DNA of 7,097 nt. It comes from JAEUKA01 sp035340095. GTDB taxonomy: Bacteria; Myxococcota_A; Polyangia; Palsa-1104; JAEUJZ01. The notes under the pieces were generated by a model, which was not told where the DNA came from, made no database searches, and worked only from the letters and a program-made list of their open reading frames with translations. How positions within the stretch are numbered: the first letter of the stretch is position 1; every line of letters begins with the position of its first letter. The translations under genes were made by a program, and so were the position numbers. The stretch spans positions 1 to 7,097 of the forward strand of contig DAORGN010000235.1 in NCBI GenBank assembly GCA_035340095.1, given 5' to 3'. Shown piece after piece: positions 1 through 5,818 of the stretch.

Positions 1-845
1 ATGCAGAGCTCGAGGCGATTGACGACCAAAGAGTTTGAGCTGCCGCCGGCCTTGATGCGAAGCAAAATGCCGCCATCGCTGGGGGCAATCGATGCAGTGA
101 TGTCGCCGGAATACCAGCTATACGGCGCGACGTTGCTGACATAGTTCAGGGGTGTTGCGCCGGTGCCGGTGAAGGTCTGCCAGTTGAAGCTGCCGCTAGA
201 TCCCGTGGAGTACGATCGACCCCAGATGGACAGGCTGGAACTGGTAATTCGGGGTACGCCAGCGGTGCTAAGCTCGACGTCGATAAAGTCGCTGGAATCA
301 AGCTGAAGGCCGCCGCTGCCGAGGAACGGATCGACAAACTTTGGGGTGAATCCGACGCTGTATCCGTACACGCCTACCTTCCAGCGGGTCTTGTCGGGTA
401 GACCGTGGACATCGTAACTGACGGTTGCGCGGCCTCCGCTGTCTGTAAAGTGAATGCGAAATGCGGTCGCGCCGCTCGCACCAGACGAGCACGGTCCACC
501 GCTAATCGGGCCGCTCGGGGTAAGGTCCGGCGGAACGGTCAAATCTGGCGGTGGGACGGCCAAATCCACAGGGATCGCAAGATCAGGCATGACGCTGAAA
601 TCGCGTGGCCCCGCCAAGTCAGAAACCGCGCCAAAGTCCGTTGCGCCATCCGTTGTTTCGTTCCGCAAGTCGGGCTCTGTGACCGACGTGGACAGGTCAC
701 GCGGGGGGCGCACTGGTCCATCGCCGGGTGGGCCCACGTAGCCCCCTTTCGAGCAGCCCGACAGCAGCAGCGCCACTGTCAGCGACGAAACCGACGCAAA
801 AAACCAGCGTGGGCCAGCGACACCACGCGCATCCAGTCGACTCAC
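1..845 (-). CDS. Secreted lipoprotein with Pro-Asp-Leu spacer and C-terminal beta-rich domain (3' end cut by window)
   Basis: The minus-strand frame stays open from a GTG at 845 to the left edge, giving 281 complete residues with no stop. Residues 14-31 form a hydrophobic signal ending in the lipobox LLLSGC, so Cys31 should be lipidated after signal peptidase II cleavage and the protein anchored to a membrane, probably the outer one. Residues about 50-110 are a low-complexity spacer with repeated DL/PDL units (for example PPDLTVPPDLTP), a style common in myxobacterial lipoproteins. Residues 119-281 look like a beta-rich extracellular domain rich in Ser, Gly, Thr and aromatics. Cys119 and Cys281 bracket it and could pair. 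I do not recognise the domain, and binding or adhesion would be a guess. The start is uncertain: in-frame GTGs at 869 and 872 have a better Shine-Dalgarno-like AGGGTGA upstream but give a longer n-region. The gene is divergent from the peptidase-like gene at 1211. Confidence 0.85.
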   Translation of the reverse strand, partial: MSRLDARGVAGPRWFFASVSSLTVALLLSGCSKGGYVGPPGDGPVRPPRDLSTSVTEPDLRNETTDGATDFGAVSDLAGPRDFSVMPDLAIPVDLAVPPPDLTVPPDLTPSGPISGGPCSSGASGATAFRIHFTDSGGRATVSYDVHGLPDKTRWKVGVYGYSVGFTPKFVDPFLGSGGLQLDSSDFIDVELSTAGVPRITSSSLSIWGRSYSTGSSGSFNWQTFTGTGATPLNYVSNVAPYSWYSGDITASIAPSDGGILLRIKAGGSSNSLVVNRLELC

Positions 846-1210
846 TTGTTTGACAGCACAGCACGTCACCACGGCATCACCCTGGCGTCTTGTACTACCT
901 CTGCCGATTTTTCACTACGGCAAGACGCAATTTCGTCGATGCGGTCGCCACGCTTGGCCTGGCAGCGGGGCGATGGAACAGGTTTTCCGCCGGTGCGCAC
1001 AACGTGCGCTGCCTGCGCGCACAACCTGACGATCCGAGCTGCGTGGCCGAGCCTGCATCCCCTCATCTAACACCAGCGTCGGAAACAGCATCCCCAAGCT
1101 TGTCGAGTGGGTGCTTGCGGCGATGGTGCCGACCGCCTGCTGGGCCCGTGCATCACGGCATGCTTCCTGCGTCGACACGCAGACCAGCAACGCATCCTGA
1201 GGGGATCAAC
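846..1210. other. Intergenic region between divergent lipoprotein and peptidase-like genes
   Basis: This 365-bp stretch separates two divergent genes. It keeps the GC-rich composition of the left flank until about 1210, where the AT-rich gene begins abruptly. A plus-strand frame is open from 890 into the peptidase-like gene, but its 107 extra residues are Arg-, Pro- and Ala-rich and look like translated GC-rich non-coding DNA. I see no convincing promoter, RNA gene or second coding region. It must hold the promoters of both flanking genes. Confidence 0.5.
1199..1204 (+). promoter_or_regulatory. Ribosome binding site that sets the start of the peptidase-like gene
   Basis: GAGGGG lies six bases before the ATG at 1211. 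It sits where the predicted protein changes from low-complexity residues to a well-formed sequence starting MARYWYW, so it decides between the 1211 start and the longer open frame from 890. Confidence 0.7.
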
Positions 1211-1951
1211 ATGGCACGTTATTGGTATTGGGTTATCGACCCGGCATTTTGCGATGAGACAATCATAAAGACATTCAAAAATTATCAGGAGAGACGTTCG
1301 GATATGATTGAAATAAGACCGGGGGGAGACTTGTCTCGGGTTGTTTCAGGAGATATTGTGTATATTTGCGCGCATGGGCATGAATTGGAGACTTACGTTA
1401 CGTCTCATCCGAACAAAAATGGTCATAATACGAAAATAGTTAAGTTTGATCAGCTTGTTGATATGATATGCGAAAGCAGGCTTTCAACTCCAGCGCCGTC
1501 AATGAAAATAGGGATCAAGCTGCTGGTTTGTTGGGCTGGTGGAAAAACGCTCGAAAATAATCAGTATGAAATGTATTTTAAAAAAGACACCATAGAGAAG
1601 CCCAAGTATCCTTCTCTGAGTAGATTTGGTTATAATAAAACCAAGGCAGTGGAAATTGGCTTCGCTAAACCTCAAAACGCACTCTATGAGTGGGCCAAGC
1701 AAGACGCGATAACGACAAAAGAGAAACACGACGGTGTGCTTGCCTGTGAACTTGCGAAGAAACTGAAGGAAAAAGGTTTCAATGGAATTCTTGTTGGCGG
1801 TTTTCCGGGACGATTGACAGCGCATTTGAGAAAGATCAAGGAAATAGATATAGACGTGGAAAAAATCCCTTTTAGTTGTGCGATATCGAAAGGAACAATC
1901 TGGTTTGACGGCGACGGAAATACGCATCGTTCAGATTTTATACATCAATGA
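1211..1951 (+). CDS. Clan CD-like cysteine peptidase, possibly a stand-alone C80 (MARTX/RTX toxin self-cleavage) type domain
   Basis: The protein has 246 residues and no signal peptide or membrane segment. Residues 48-57 (DIVYICAHGH) form a hydrophobic strand ending in His55-Gly56. Residues 100-111 (IGIKLLVCWAGG) form a second strand ending in Cys107. A strand-HG, then strand-Cys order about 50 residues apart is the hallmark of clan CD peptidases (caspase, gingipain, C11, C80). In the C80 domains of MARTX and clostridial toxins the His and Cys are about 45-50 residues apart, against 52 here. Other parts also fit C80: an early VIDP segment (Asp10), a helix between the two motifs (about 78-88), and helix-strand LAKKLKEKGFNGILVGGF (181-198). 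The tail IWFDGDG (230-236) resembles the closing strand. No family hit could be checked, and the protein may be inactive. No toxin, secretion or immunity gene adjoins it. The gene is much richer in A+T than its neighbours (21 G+C among positions 1561-1620), which suggests horizontal acquisition. Confidence 0.6.
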   Translation: MARYWYWVIDPAFCDETIIKTFKNYQERRSDMIEIRPGGDLSRVVSGDIVYICAHGHELETYVTSHPNKNGHNTKIVKFDQLVDMICESRLSTPAPSMKIGIKLLVCWAGGKTLENNQYEMYFKKDTIEKPKYPSLSRFGYNKTKAVEIGFAKPQNALYEWAKQDAITTKEKHDGVLACELAKKLKEKGFNGILVGGFPGRLTAHLRKIKEIDIDVEKIPFSCAISKGTIWFDGDGNTHRSDFIHQ

Positions 1952-1959
1952 TATCTCAA

Positions 1960-1998
1960 AAAATTATTGATCGATTTCATCGCAAAATTATCGATTTC
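1960..1998. repeat. Imperfect tandem repeat just after the peptidase-like gene
   Basis: AAAATTAT...CGATTTC occurs at 1960-1978 and again at 1984-1998. The first copy has a four-base insertion (TGAT) in the middle. The repeat starts nine bases after the stop codon and is AT-rich like the gene, so it probably belongs to the same acquired segment. No function is evident. Confidence 0.5.
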
Positions 1999-2023
1999 GG
2001 GACTGCTTTGTTTTGGCAGTCCC
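1999..2023. terminator. Stem-loop between convergent genes, candidate transcription terminator
   Basis: GGGACTGC (1999-2006) pairs perfectly with GCAGTCCC (2016-2023) around a nine-base loop. It lies about 48 bases after the peptidase-like stop and 80 bases beyond the end of the convergent KGG gene. Neither strand has a clear T-tract after the stem, so it is not a textbook intrinsic terminator. It may act on both strands or stabilise the 3' end. Confidence 0.45.
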
Positions 2024-2103
2024 TGTCCGTTGTAGATCGAGCACATTTCAAAAAATTCAGCAGCCTTGTTTGGTTGGGTGCAGCTCGATCCATCAATTCT
2101 TGG

Positions 2104-2547
2104 CTATGCAAGAGTCGCGGATGCCAGATTGGTTCGTGATACCGACATATCCACTGGCAGCGTACCGGCATCCAATCCGCTTTGAACGGTCGCCAATGCC
2201 GCTCGTTTCTGGGCCATGGATACGCCTTTGGCGATTCCGCCGCGACGGCCCAGCTCTTTCATGTAGTCGCGGTTTTGGGCGATTCGGTGGCCGCCACGCT
2301 TTCCGGCTGCGCTGGCCGTTTCGGATGTGAAGCGGTGCGCGAGCCGTGATTTCTGCGCAGCGATGCCACCCTCGCTGGCGATGCGCTGAAGCTTGGCTTT
2401 GTTCATGCGAGCGAAGCCGCGCAGCTGCTTTGTGGTGTCGCTGCTGCGCGGGCTTGGCGATTCATCCCGTGCTGACTCTGCCGGAACACTTCGGTCTGTC
2501 GCACTGGGTGTCGATGTCGTCTGGGTCTGGCTGGTCGGTTGGGTCAT
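2104..2547 (-). CDS. KGG-motif stress-induced protein (YciG/GsiB-like)
   Basis: The 147-residue product has a Ser/Thr/Pro/Gln-rich, probably disordered N-terminus (1-45) and a KGG-type region (about 48-110). Its Gly-Gly motifs are SEGG (58-61), KRGG (83-86) and RRGG (101-104), and the linker HRFTSETASAAGKRGG is typical of the family. KGG proteins (Pfam stress-induced bacterial acidophilic repeat, as in E. coli YciG and Bacillus GsiB) are small hydrophilic cytoplasmic proteins induced by general stress, with a poorly defined biochemical role. The ATG at 2547 was chosen because GGAGG lies five bases upstream. In-frame starts at 2619 (GGAAGAG upstream) and 2649 would add 24 or 34 residues. The C-terminal 40 residues lie beyond the motif and are unassigned. 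The gene is divergent from the XRE-methyltransferase gene and may share its control region. Confidence 0.85.
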   Translation of the reverse strand: MTQPTSQTQTTSTPSATDRSVPAESARDESPSPRSSDTTKQLRGFARMNKAKLQRIASEGGIAAQKSRLAHRFTSETASAAGKRGGHRIAQNRDYMKELGRRGGIAKGVSMAQKRAALATVQSGLDAGTLPVDMSVSRTNLASATLA

Positions 2548-2552
2548 GGTGG

Positions 2553-2557
2553 CCTCC
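2553..2557 (-). promoter_or_regulatory. Ribosome binding site of the KGG gene
   Basis: Read on the minus strand, GGAGG precedes the ATG at 2547 by five bases. It is the strongest Shine-Dalgarno match among the three possible starts of this gene and is the reason for preferring the 147-residue form. Confidence 0.6.
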
Positions 2558-2628
2558 GCAATGGGGTAATTCATGGTTTGTGGAGCGGATTCATCTGGTA
2601 GTTCGGGTGTTCGCGCCATGGGTCTCTT

Positions 2629-2657
2629 CCGAACCGGTTTCCGAACCAAACCGAACC
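2629..2657. promoter_or_regulatory. Triple CCGAACC repeat between divergent genes, candidate operator
   Basis: CCGAACC occurs at 2629-2635, 2641-2647 and 2651-2657, and the first copy overlaps the palindrome AACCGGTT (2632-2639). The cluster lies in the 192-bp gap between the divergent KGG and XRE-methyltransferase genes. Repeats of this type beside an XRE regulator could be its own binding sites. That is inference: if the KGG gene starts at 2649, part of the cluster is coding. Confidence 0.4.
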
Positions 2658-2726
2658 AGTGGCAAGCAGATTTCGCCGTCGAAATTGCCCGGTTTACCGT
2701 CGCGTAGCTGTGCTATGTCTGCGCCC

Positions 2727-2734
2727 AGAGGTGA
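2727..2734 (+). promoter_or_regulatory. Ribosome binding site that sets the start of the XRE-methyltransferase gene
   Basis: AGAGGTGA, a close match to the anti-Shine-Dalgarno complement, ends five bases before the ATG at 2740. It supports this start over the in-frame upstream one at 2659, whose extra 27 residues are Arg- and Cys-rich and look untranslated. Confidence 0.7.
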
Positions 2735-2739
2735 CGGTG

Positions 2740-4212
2740 ATGCAACAGACAGAAGTCGCTGACGACGATTTGTCGGACATGGTGATCGAACACGCGGCGC
2801 CGACGATGCCCACTCCGGAGTCTCTTTGCGACAGTGCGGATACGGCGCTGGTGCAGGCCAAGCTCGTCGACGCGCTGCACGAGCTTCAGCGGCTGCAGCC
2901 AAACCAGATAAAAGACCACGAACGGGCGGTGCGGGCGCTTCAGGAAACCCTCACCATCGTCGGGGATTCCGATGAAAGCGAGCTGCTCGGGCCGATTGAC
3001 TGGCCCAAGTTCGGAGAGCGACTGCGGCTGCGACGGACCACGGCGGGGCTGACGCAGGATGCGCTGGCCGACCTGGTGGGGGTGACGGGGACGACGATCC
3101 GTTCGCTCGAGCACAACAAGCGGCGGGCGCGACGCGGGCTGATGCTGAAGCTTTTGGCGGTTCCGGCGCTGAACCTGCGCGTCAGTGACATCGAACTGGC
3201 CGCGGATAGGAGCATCGGGTCGCGCTGGACTCCGACGTCGTGGCTCGGGCCAGCCTATGATCCCGTCGGGATGATCACTCAGCTTGCCGAGACGCTCAAT
3301 GGTCCAAGTGGCCAGCTGGAACAGACCTTCGCGTACATCGAATCGCAGAGCGCCCGAGACTGGATGGCGACCAGCGCATCACCGGAGTACGAAGCGGCCT
3401 ACCGTGGCTGTGCGCCGATCGAACCGATGGCGCGGCGAATTGCTGAAGTGGTCGGTGAGCATGCGCTCAGCGTCAGTGCGCTCGGCAGTGGCGATGGCAA
3501 GACCGAAGCGCTTCTGGTTCACAGTCTTTTGCAGCAGCTCAAGCTACCGAACAAAACCGAACTGTTCCTGCTCGACATCAGTCACTCGCTGCTCAATGCG
3601 GCCCACCGTCACATCGCCGAGACGCTGCCGAGCCTGAAGACCTATACCGTGCACGGCAACTTTCTTGAACTACCGAGGCTGCCGATGATGGTGTCGCCGC
3701 AGCGGGGCCGAAAACGGCTGTACACCATGCTGGGCTACACCCTCGTCAACTTGAACGACGAGCTGCGATTTTTCCGCGACACCTTGAGCTGCTGCGCCAA
3801 GGGCGATCTGTTTTTGTGCGACATCTCCATGGCTGCATACGGACCGTGTGACGATCGGAAAAAGATCCTCAGGCTCGATCCGGTGTTCCAAGGGAAAATG
3901 CGCCCCTCGCACGCGACGTGGCTTGGCGGCATCATTCGGCGGAACTGCGTCGGTGCCGACGAGGTAAACTTCCGCTGGGAGCTGACGCCGCACGCCAGTG
4001 TCCCAGGCAGCTACGGATTCGACGCCATCGCGACGGTCAAGATGCGAACCGGCGGGCCCGACCGTCGTTTTTTGATGTGGCGCGGTCGTCGCTATGATCC
4101 GCAGCGACTGTCCGAAGCGCTTTGCGAAATCGGCTGGAACACCGTTGAGCGCATCGACTACGGCCCCGGCAAGACCAAGACGATGTCGCTGCTGTTGCTT
4201 CAAAAACAGTAG
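2740..4212 (+). CDS. XRE-type DNA-binding domain fused to EgtD-like SAM-dependent methyltransferase
   Basis: The product has 490 residues. Residues 1-85 are mostly acidic and helical. Residues about 90-150 form an XRE/Cro helix-turn-helix with the core TQDALADLVGVTGTTIRSLE (105-124), followed by an Arg/Lys-rich wing. Residues about 225-490 resemble the histidine-specific methyltransferase family (Pfam Methyltransf_33; EgtD, which makes hercynine from histidine). SALGSGDGK (246-254) is the SAM-binding loop, LFLLDIS (275-281) the acidic strand end, and YTVHGNFLEL (302-311), LYTMLGYTLVNLND (327-340) and GDLFLCDIS (355-363) match the EgtD order. The protein should be cytoplasmic and bind both DNA and SAM. 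Its methyl acceptor cannot be read from sequence: no egtB-like partner is nearby, so ergothioneine synthesis is not supported. It may be a regulator that senses SAM or a small molecule through a repurposed methyltransferase fold. Base composition matches the GC-rich host. Confidence 0.85.
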   Translation: MQQTEVADDDLSDMVIEHAAPTMPTPESLCDSADTALVQAKLVDALHELQRLQPNQIKDHERAVRALQETLTIVGDSDESELLGPIDWPKFGERLRLRRTTAGLTQDALADLVGVTGTTIRSLEHNKRRARRGLMLKLLAVPALNLRVSDIELAADRSIGSRWTPTSWLGPAYDPVGMITQLAETLNGPSGQLEQTFAYIESQSARDWMATSASPEYEAAYRGCAPIEPMARRIAEVVGEHALSVSALGSGDGKTEALLVHSLLQQLKLPNKTELFLLDISHSLLNAAHRHIAETLPSLKTYTVHGNFLELPRLPMMVSPQRGRKRLYTMLGYTLVNLNDELRFFRDTLSCCAKGDLFLCDISMAAYGPCDDRKKILRLDPVFQGKMRPSHATWLGGIIRRNCVGADEVNFRWELTPHASVPGSYGFDAIATVKMRTGGPDRRFLMWRGRRYDPQRLSEALCEIGWNTVERIDYGPGKTKTMSLLLLQKQ

Positions 4213-4227
4213 TTTGGGGCCGTTTTC

Positions 4228-4270
4228 GCCGGCATTCCGGCTGCGCAAGTTCGGTTTCCAAACCGGGCTT
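4228..4270 (+). terminator. Two hairpins after the methyltransferase gene, weak terminator candidate
   Basis: GCCGG (4228-4232) pairs with CCGGC (4237-4241) around CATT. Next, 4248-4257 can pair with 4261-4270 around TCCA, with two G-U pairs. They lie 15-60 bases after the stop codon. No T-tract follows, so intrinsic termination is uncertain. Confidence 0.3.
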
Positions 4271-4301
4271 CCCGATCCGCCCACCCTTGTCGTGCGCTAA
4301 C

Positions 4302-4455
4302 ATGATGAAACGCTTGGTACTTGCGCGTCGATGCGCTTCGACGGCAGGGCTTTCGGCCCGGCGGGTTTGCCATGGGCTCACAATCTTCCAAAGACAGACC
4401 ATACCGACGGGCGCTTGAGCCTGTCGACATCTTGGACATCATGATGCCGCGCATG
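4302..4455 (+). pseudogene. Degraded response-regulator receiver fragment (N-terminal side)
   Basis: In the frame through 4423-4455 the sequence reads PVDILDIMMPRM, the strand-3 phosphorylation site of response-regulator receivers (usually VDIVLLDIMMPxMDG). Here it reads MQSQRR instead of MDG and stops at 4504-4506. Upstream in the same frame, DALRRQGF (4327-4350) looks like helix 1 of a receiver. A different frame from ATG 4302 gives MMKRLVL, like a receiver start, but the acidic pair (DD) is missing and the frame must shift. I read this as the 5' part of a decayed receiver gene. The motif at 4423-4455 is clear; the upstream matches are weak. It ends at a 16-bp sequence repeated at 7043-7058. 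Confidence 0.5.
4434..4449. repeat. Left copy of 16-bp direct repeat, possible attachment site
   Basis: GGACATCATGATGCCG is identical to 7043-7058. It encodes DIMMP of a receiver domain. With the right copy it brackets the membrane-protein and integrase genes, as left and right attachment sites of an integrated element would. The caveat is that this is the default GC-rich coding of DIMMP, so two unrelated receiver fragments could share it. Confidence 0.45.
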
Positions 4456-4565
4456 CAGTCACAGCGACGACAACGCACAGCGCCGGATGCAGCGTGGTCC
4501 CTGTAGGGTCCAGTCCGCAGCGTGCCGAGCTGGGATCGTCGCTGTCTATCGTCAGACCCGATCGG

Positions 4566-4580
4566 CGACCGCCCAGGTCG
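4566..4580 (-). terminator. Small stem-loop after the membrane-protein gene
   Basis: CGACC (4566-4570) and GGTCG (4576-4580) form a five-base stem around a five-base loop, six bases beyond the stop codon of the membrane-protein gene. There is no T-tract, so this is a weak terminator candidate. Confidence 0.25.
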
Positions 4581-4586
4581 GTTCGG

Positions 4587-5471
4587 CTAGCGAATGTTTA
4601 GGGCACGGATGATGCGTGCGACGCCGTAGATGATCGCGCCGTAGGCCACCACGTATCGTCCGCCCGTCGGAGACGCCGCCGCCGCTGCATAGCCAATCGC
4701 CGTGATGAGGACCCCGCCGCCAAGCCACAACCCGCCCACCAAAAGACCGCGGGCGCGCAGCTGACTTTTGTCGAGCAGCTCGTCGGGCTGATCTTCAGTC
4801 GACGGCACAGAGCCGGCCCCGGACGCCAGGTCTTGACTGGCTCGCTGCAGAATCGCGTATCGCAGCCCGAGCTCTGCTGCCGCGAACACGAAGCGCACCG
4901 CAAAGCCGCCCCACATTGTGATGAGCGAGCGATCACTCGTCAGCAGACCGGTTCCCCAGCCAATCGCTTCGCGTGTCAGCACCAGCACCACGAATGCCAC
5001 CGCCAAGCCATCGAACGCTCGTCGGGAAACCCGGAGCACCGCGGCCAACAGCATGAGCACCCCGGCCAGATCGAGCAGCGACAAAACCACGAAGAACTTG
5101 GTGCTGGTAAACCACGGCAGTGTCAGATCCGGTGCGACCTGGCCGACCAGATTGAACAGCAGATTGACACTGAGGCAGCCCGCGGCGGCTCCGGCAAGAC
5201 CCTTCCCCGATGAACCGACCGGGGCGCGCGCAAGCTGCAGCACCGCGTAGACCTGCGACAGCCCCAGCAGCAAAAACGCCACCCCGAAGAATCGGCCCAG
5301 CGCGGCGTAGCGTGAAACCGTCCCGGTGTCATGGTGCAAAAACAGGAGCTGCTGCACATACGTGTGATACAGGCTCGAAAACGTCCCAAGCACAAGGAAC
5401 GCCACCGTCACGGTTTTTAGCAGCGACACACCCTGGCTGGCCTGGCGGTTTCCGTCTGCTCCTGTCTGCAT
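4587..5471 (-). CDS. Integral membrane protein of unknown function, about eight transmembrane helices
   Basis: The 294-residue product is mostly hydrophobic. Likely membrane segments lie near residues 17-37, 57-79, 92-112, 126-148, 152-168, 185-208, 240-263 and 270-290. A hydrophilic loop of about 30 residues (210-240, acidic, Ser/Gln-rich) separates the last two helices. This C-terminal pair (GGLWLGGGVLITAIGYAAA, then GGRYVVAYGAIIYG and IIRAL) matches a motif I know from many small uncharacterised bacterial membrane proteins, where two glycine-rich helices flank a G-G-x-Y-V-V turn. No enzymatic or transport signature is visible. The ATG at 5471 is the only good start, though no strong ribosome site precedes it. 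A palindrome at 5497-5519 lies in its leader. Composition matches the host, so it may be resident rather than element cargo. Confidence 0.75.
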   Translation of the reverse strand: MQTGADGNRQASQGVSLLKTVTVAFLVLGTFSSLYHTYVQQLLFLHHDTGTVSRYAALGRFFGVAFLLLGLSQVYAVLQLARAPVGSSGKGLAGAAAGCLSVNLLFNLVGQVAPDLTLPWFTSTKFFVVLSLLDLAGVLMLLAAVLRVSRRAFDGLAVAFVVLVLTREAIGWGTGLLTSDRSLITMWGGFAVRFVFAAAELGLRYAILQRASQDLASGAGSVPSTEDQPDELLDKSQLRARGLLVGGLWLGGGVLITAIGYAAAAASPTGGRYVVAYGAIIYGVARIIRALNIR

Positions 5472-5496
5472 CGCCCGAGTGTACCTTTTGGGTTGC

Positions 5497-5519
5497 CCGA
5501 TTCCAATGACCTGAATCGG
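5497..5519. promoter_or_regulatory. Inverted repeat in the leader of the membrane-protein gene
   Basis: CCGATTC (5497-5503) and GAATCGG (5513-5519) are perfect inverted arms nine bases apart, 26-48 bases upstream of the start codon at 5471. The position suits an operator or a leader hairpin. No regulator is known. Confidence 0.4.
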
Positions 5520-5565
5520 TTGCGCGCAGTTCAGCCCTCAAACAGCCATTGCAACAAAGCGCCAT

Positions 5566-5591
5566 ACTAGACAAATCTGTCTAATTTTTGG
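5566..5591. repeat. Palindromic repeat, copy 1
   Basis: ACTAGACAAATCTGTCTA is followed by A, five T and GG. The inner arms TAGAC/GTCTA are inverted around AAATCT. It is nearly identical to the copy at 5756-5782: 11 matching bases, a two-base difference, five matches, one difference, then a T-run one base shorter. It lies about 95 bases upstream of the membrane-protein start. It could be a recombinase core site, a TetR-family (NemR-like TAGAC...GTCTA) operator, or part of a mobile remnant. Confidence 0.65.
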
Positions 5592-5753
5592 ATTGCAGTG
5601 TGATGCGGGCATTGGGAATCGCATCCAGATACAGAACATGAATCCGCGCATGCTGTTCAAAGAATGACAGAATTTCCGTCAGATATTTCCCATACGTACT
5701 GCTGCGAAAGGTTCTTTCCTGATCAGACAGGAGTATGTGGTCGTGCTGCTTGC
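5581..5753 (-). other. Unassigned open frame between the two palindromic repeats
   Basis: The 164 bp between the repeats is less GC-rich than the flanks. On the minus strand it holds an open frame ending at TAG (5581-5583) inside copy 1. The translated part includes HDHILLSDQERTF and LTEILSFFEQHARIHVLYLD, which look more protein-like than a random shadow. There is no good start or ribosome site, and I do not recognise it. It may be a gene remnant or a small cassette trapped between the repeats. Confidence 0.25.
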
Positions 5754-5782
5754 AAACTAGACAAATTGGTCTAGTTTTTTGG
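5754..5782. repeat. Palindromic repeat, copy 2
   Basis: AAACTAGAC (5754-5762) and GTCTAGTTT (5769-5777) are perfect nine-base inverted arms around AAATTG, followed by more T and GG. It lies 25 bases beyond the stop codon of the integrase gene and is the second copy, in the same orientation, of the repeat at 5566. Arms flanking a six-base spacer match the usual layout of a tyrosine-recombinase core site. On the plus strand the T-run would also suit a terminator. Confidence 0.65.
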
Positions 5783-5784
5783 TC

Positions 5785-5818
5785 CTGCGCATCTGGGCCA
5801 TCTGGATCAGATGCGCAG
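5785..5818 (-). terminator. Strong hairpin overlapping the end of the integrase gene
   Basis: CTGCGCATCTG (5785-5795) and CAGATGCGCAG (5808-5818) are perfect 11-base inverted arms with a 12-base loop. The right arm contains part of the integrase stop codon (5807-5809) and its last codons. On the integrase transcript the stem is followed by GACC and six A, not a T-tract, so termination may be factor-assisted. The hairpin may instead protect the 3' end or block read-through. Confidence 0.55.

Noticed and set aside
405..1070. Plus-strand open frame of 221 residues opposite the lipoprotein
   Set aside because: Arg/Ala/Cys-rich translation typical of an antisense shadow. The minus strand has a signal peptide, lipobox and structured domain.
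915..1190. Minus-strand open frame of 91 residues in the intergenic region
   Set aside because: No ribosome site, no motif, and mixed composition without coding character.
890..1210. N-terminal extension of the peptidase-like protein by 107 residues
   Set aside because: The extra residues are Arg/Pro/Ala-rich with no domain, composition changes at 1211, and a good ribosome site precedes the ATG there.
1499..1927. Antisense open frame of 142 residues within the peptidase-like gene
   Set aside because: It is a shadow in AT-rich coding DNA. Its product is Phe/Ile/Arg-rich without a motif, while the plus-strand frame has clear motifs and a ribosome site.
3670..4284. Antisense open frame of 204 residues in the methyltransferase gene
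   Set aside because: Shadow of a well-supported gene; the translation lacks recognisable features.
4309..4506. Small intact gene containing the DIMMP motif
   Set aside because: The receiver motif is isolated: the acidic pair and the MDG turn are missing, and no ribosome site is present, so a remnant is more likely.
5566..5782. CRISPR array or integron attC pair
   Set aside because: Only two repeat copies, 164 bp apart, which is too few and too far for CRISPR. The palindromes lack the attC core bases and length, and the recombinase lacks integron-type context.
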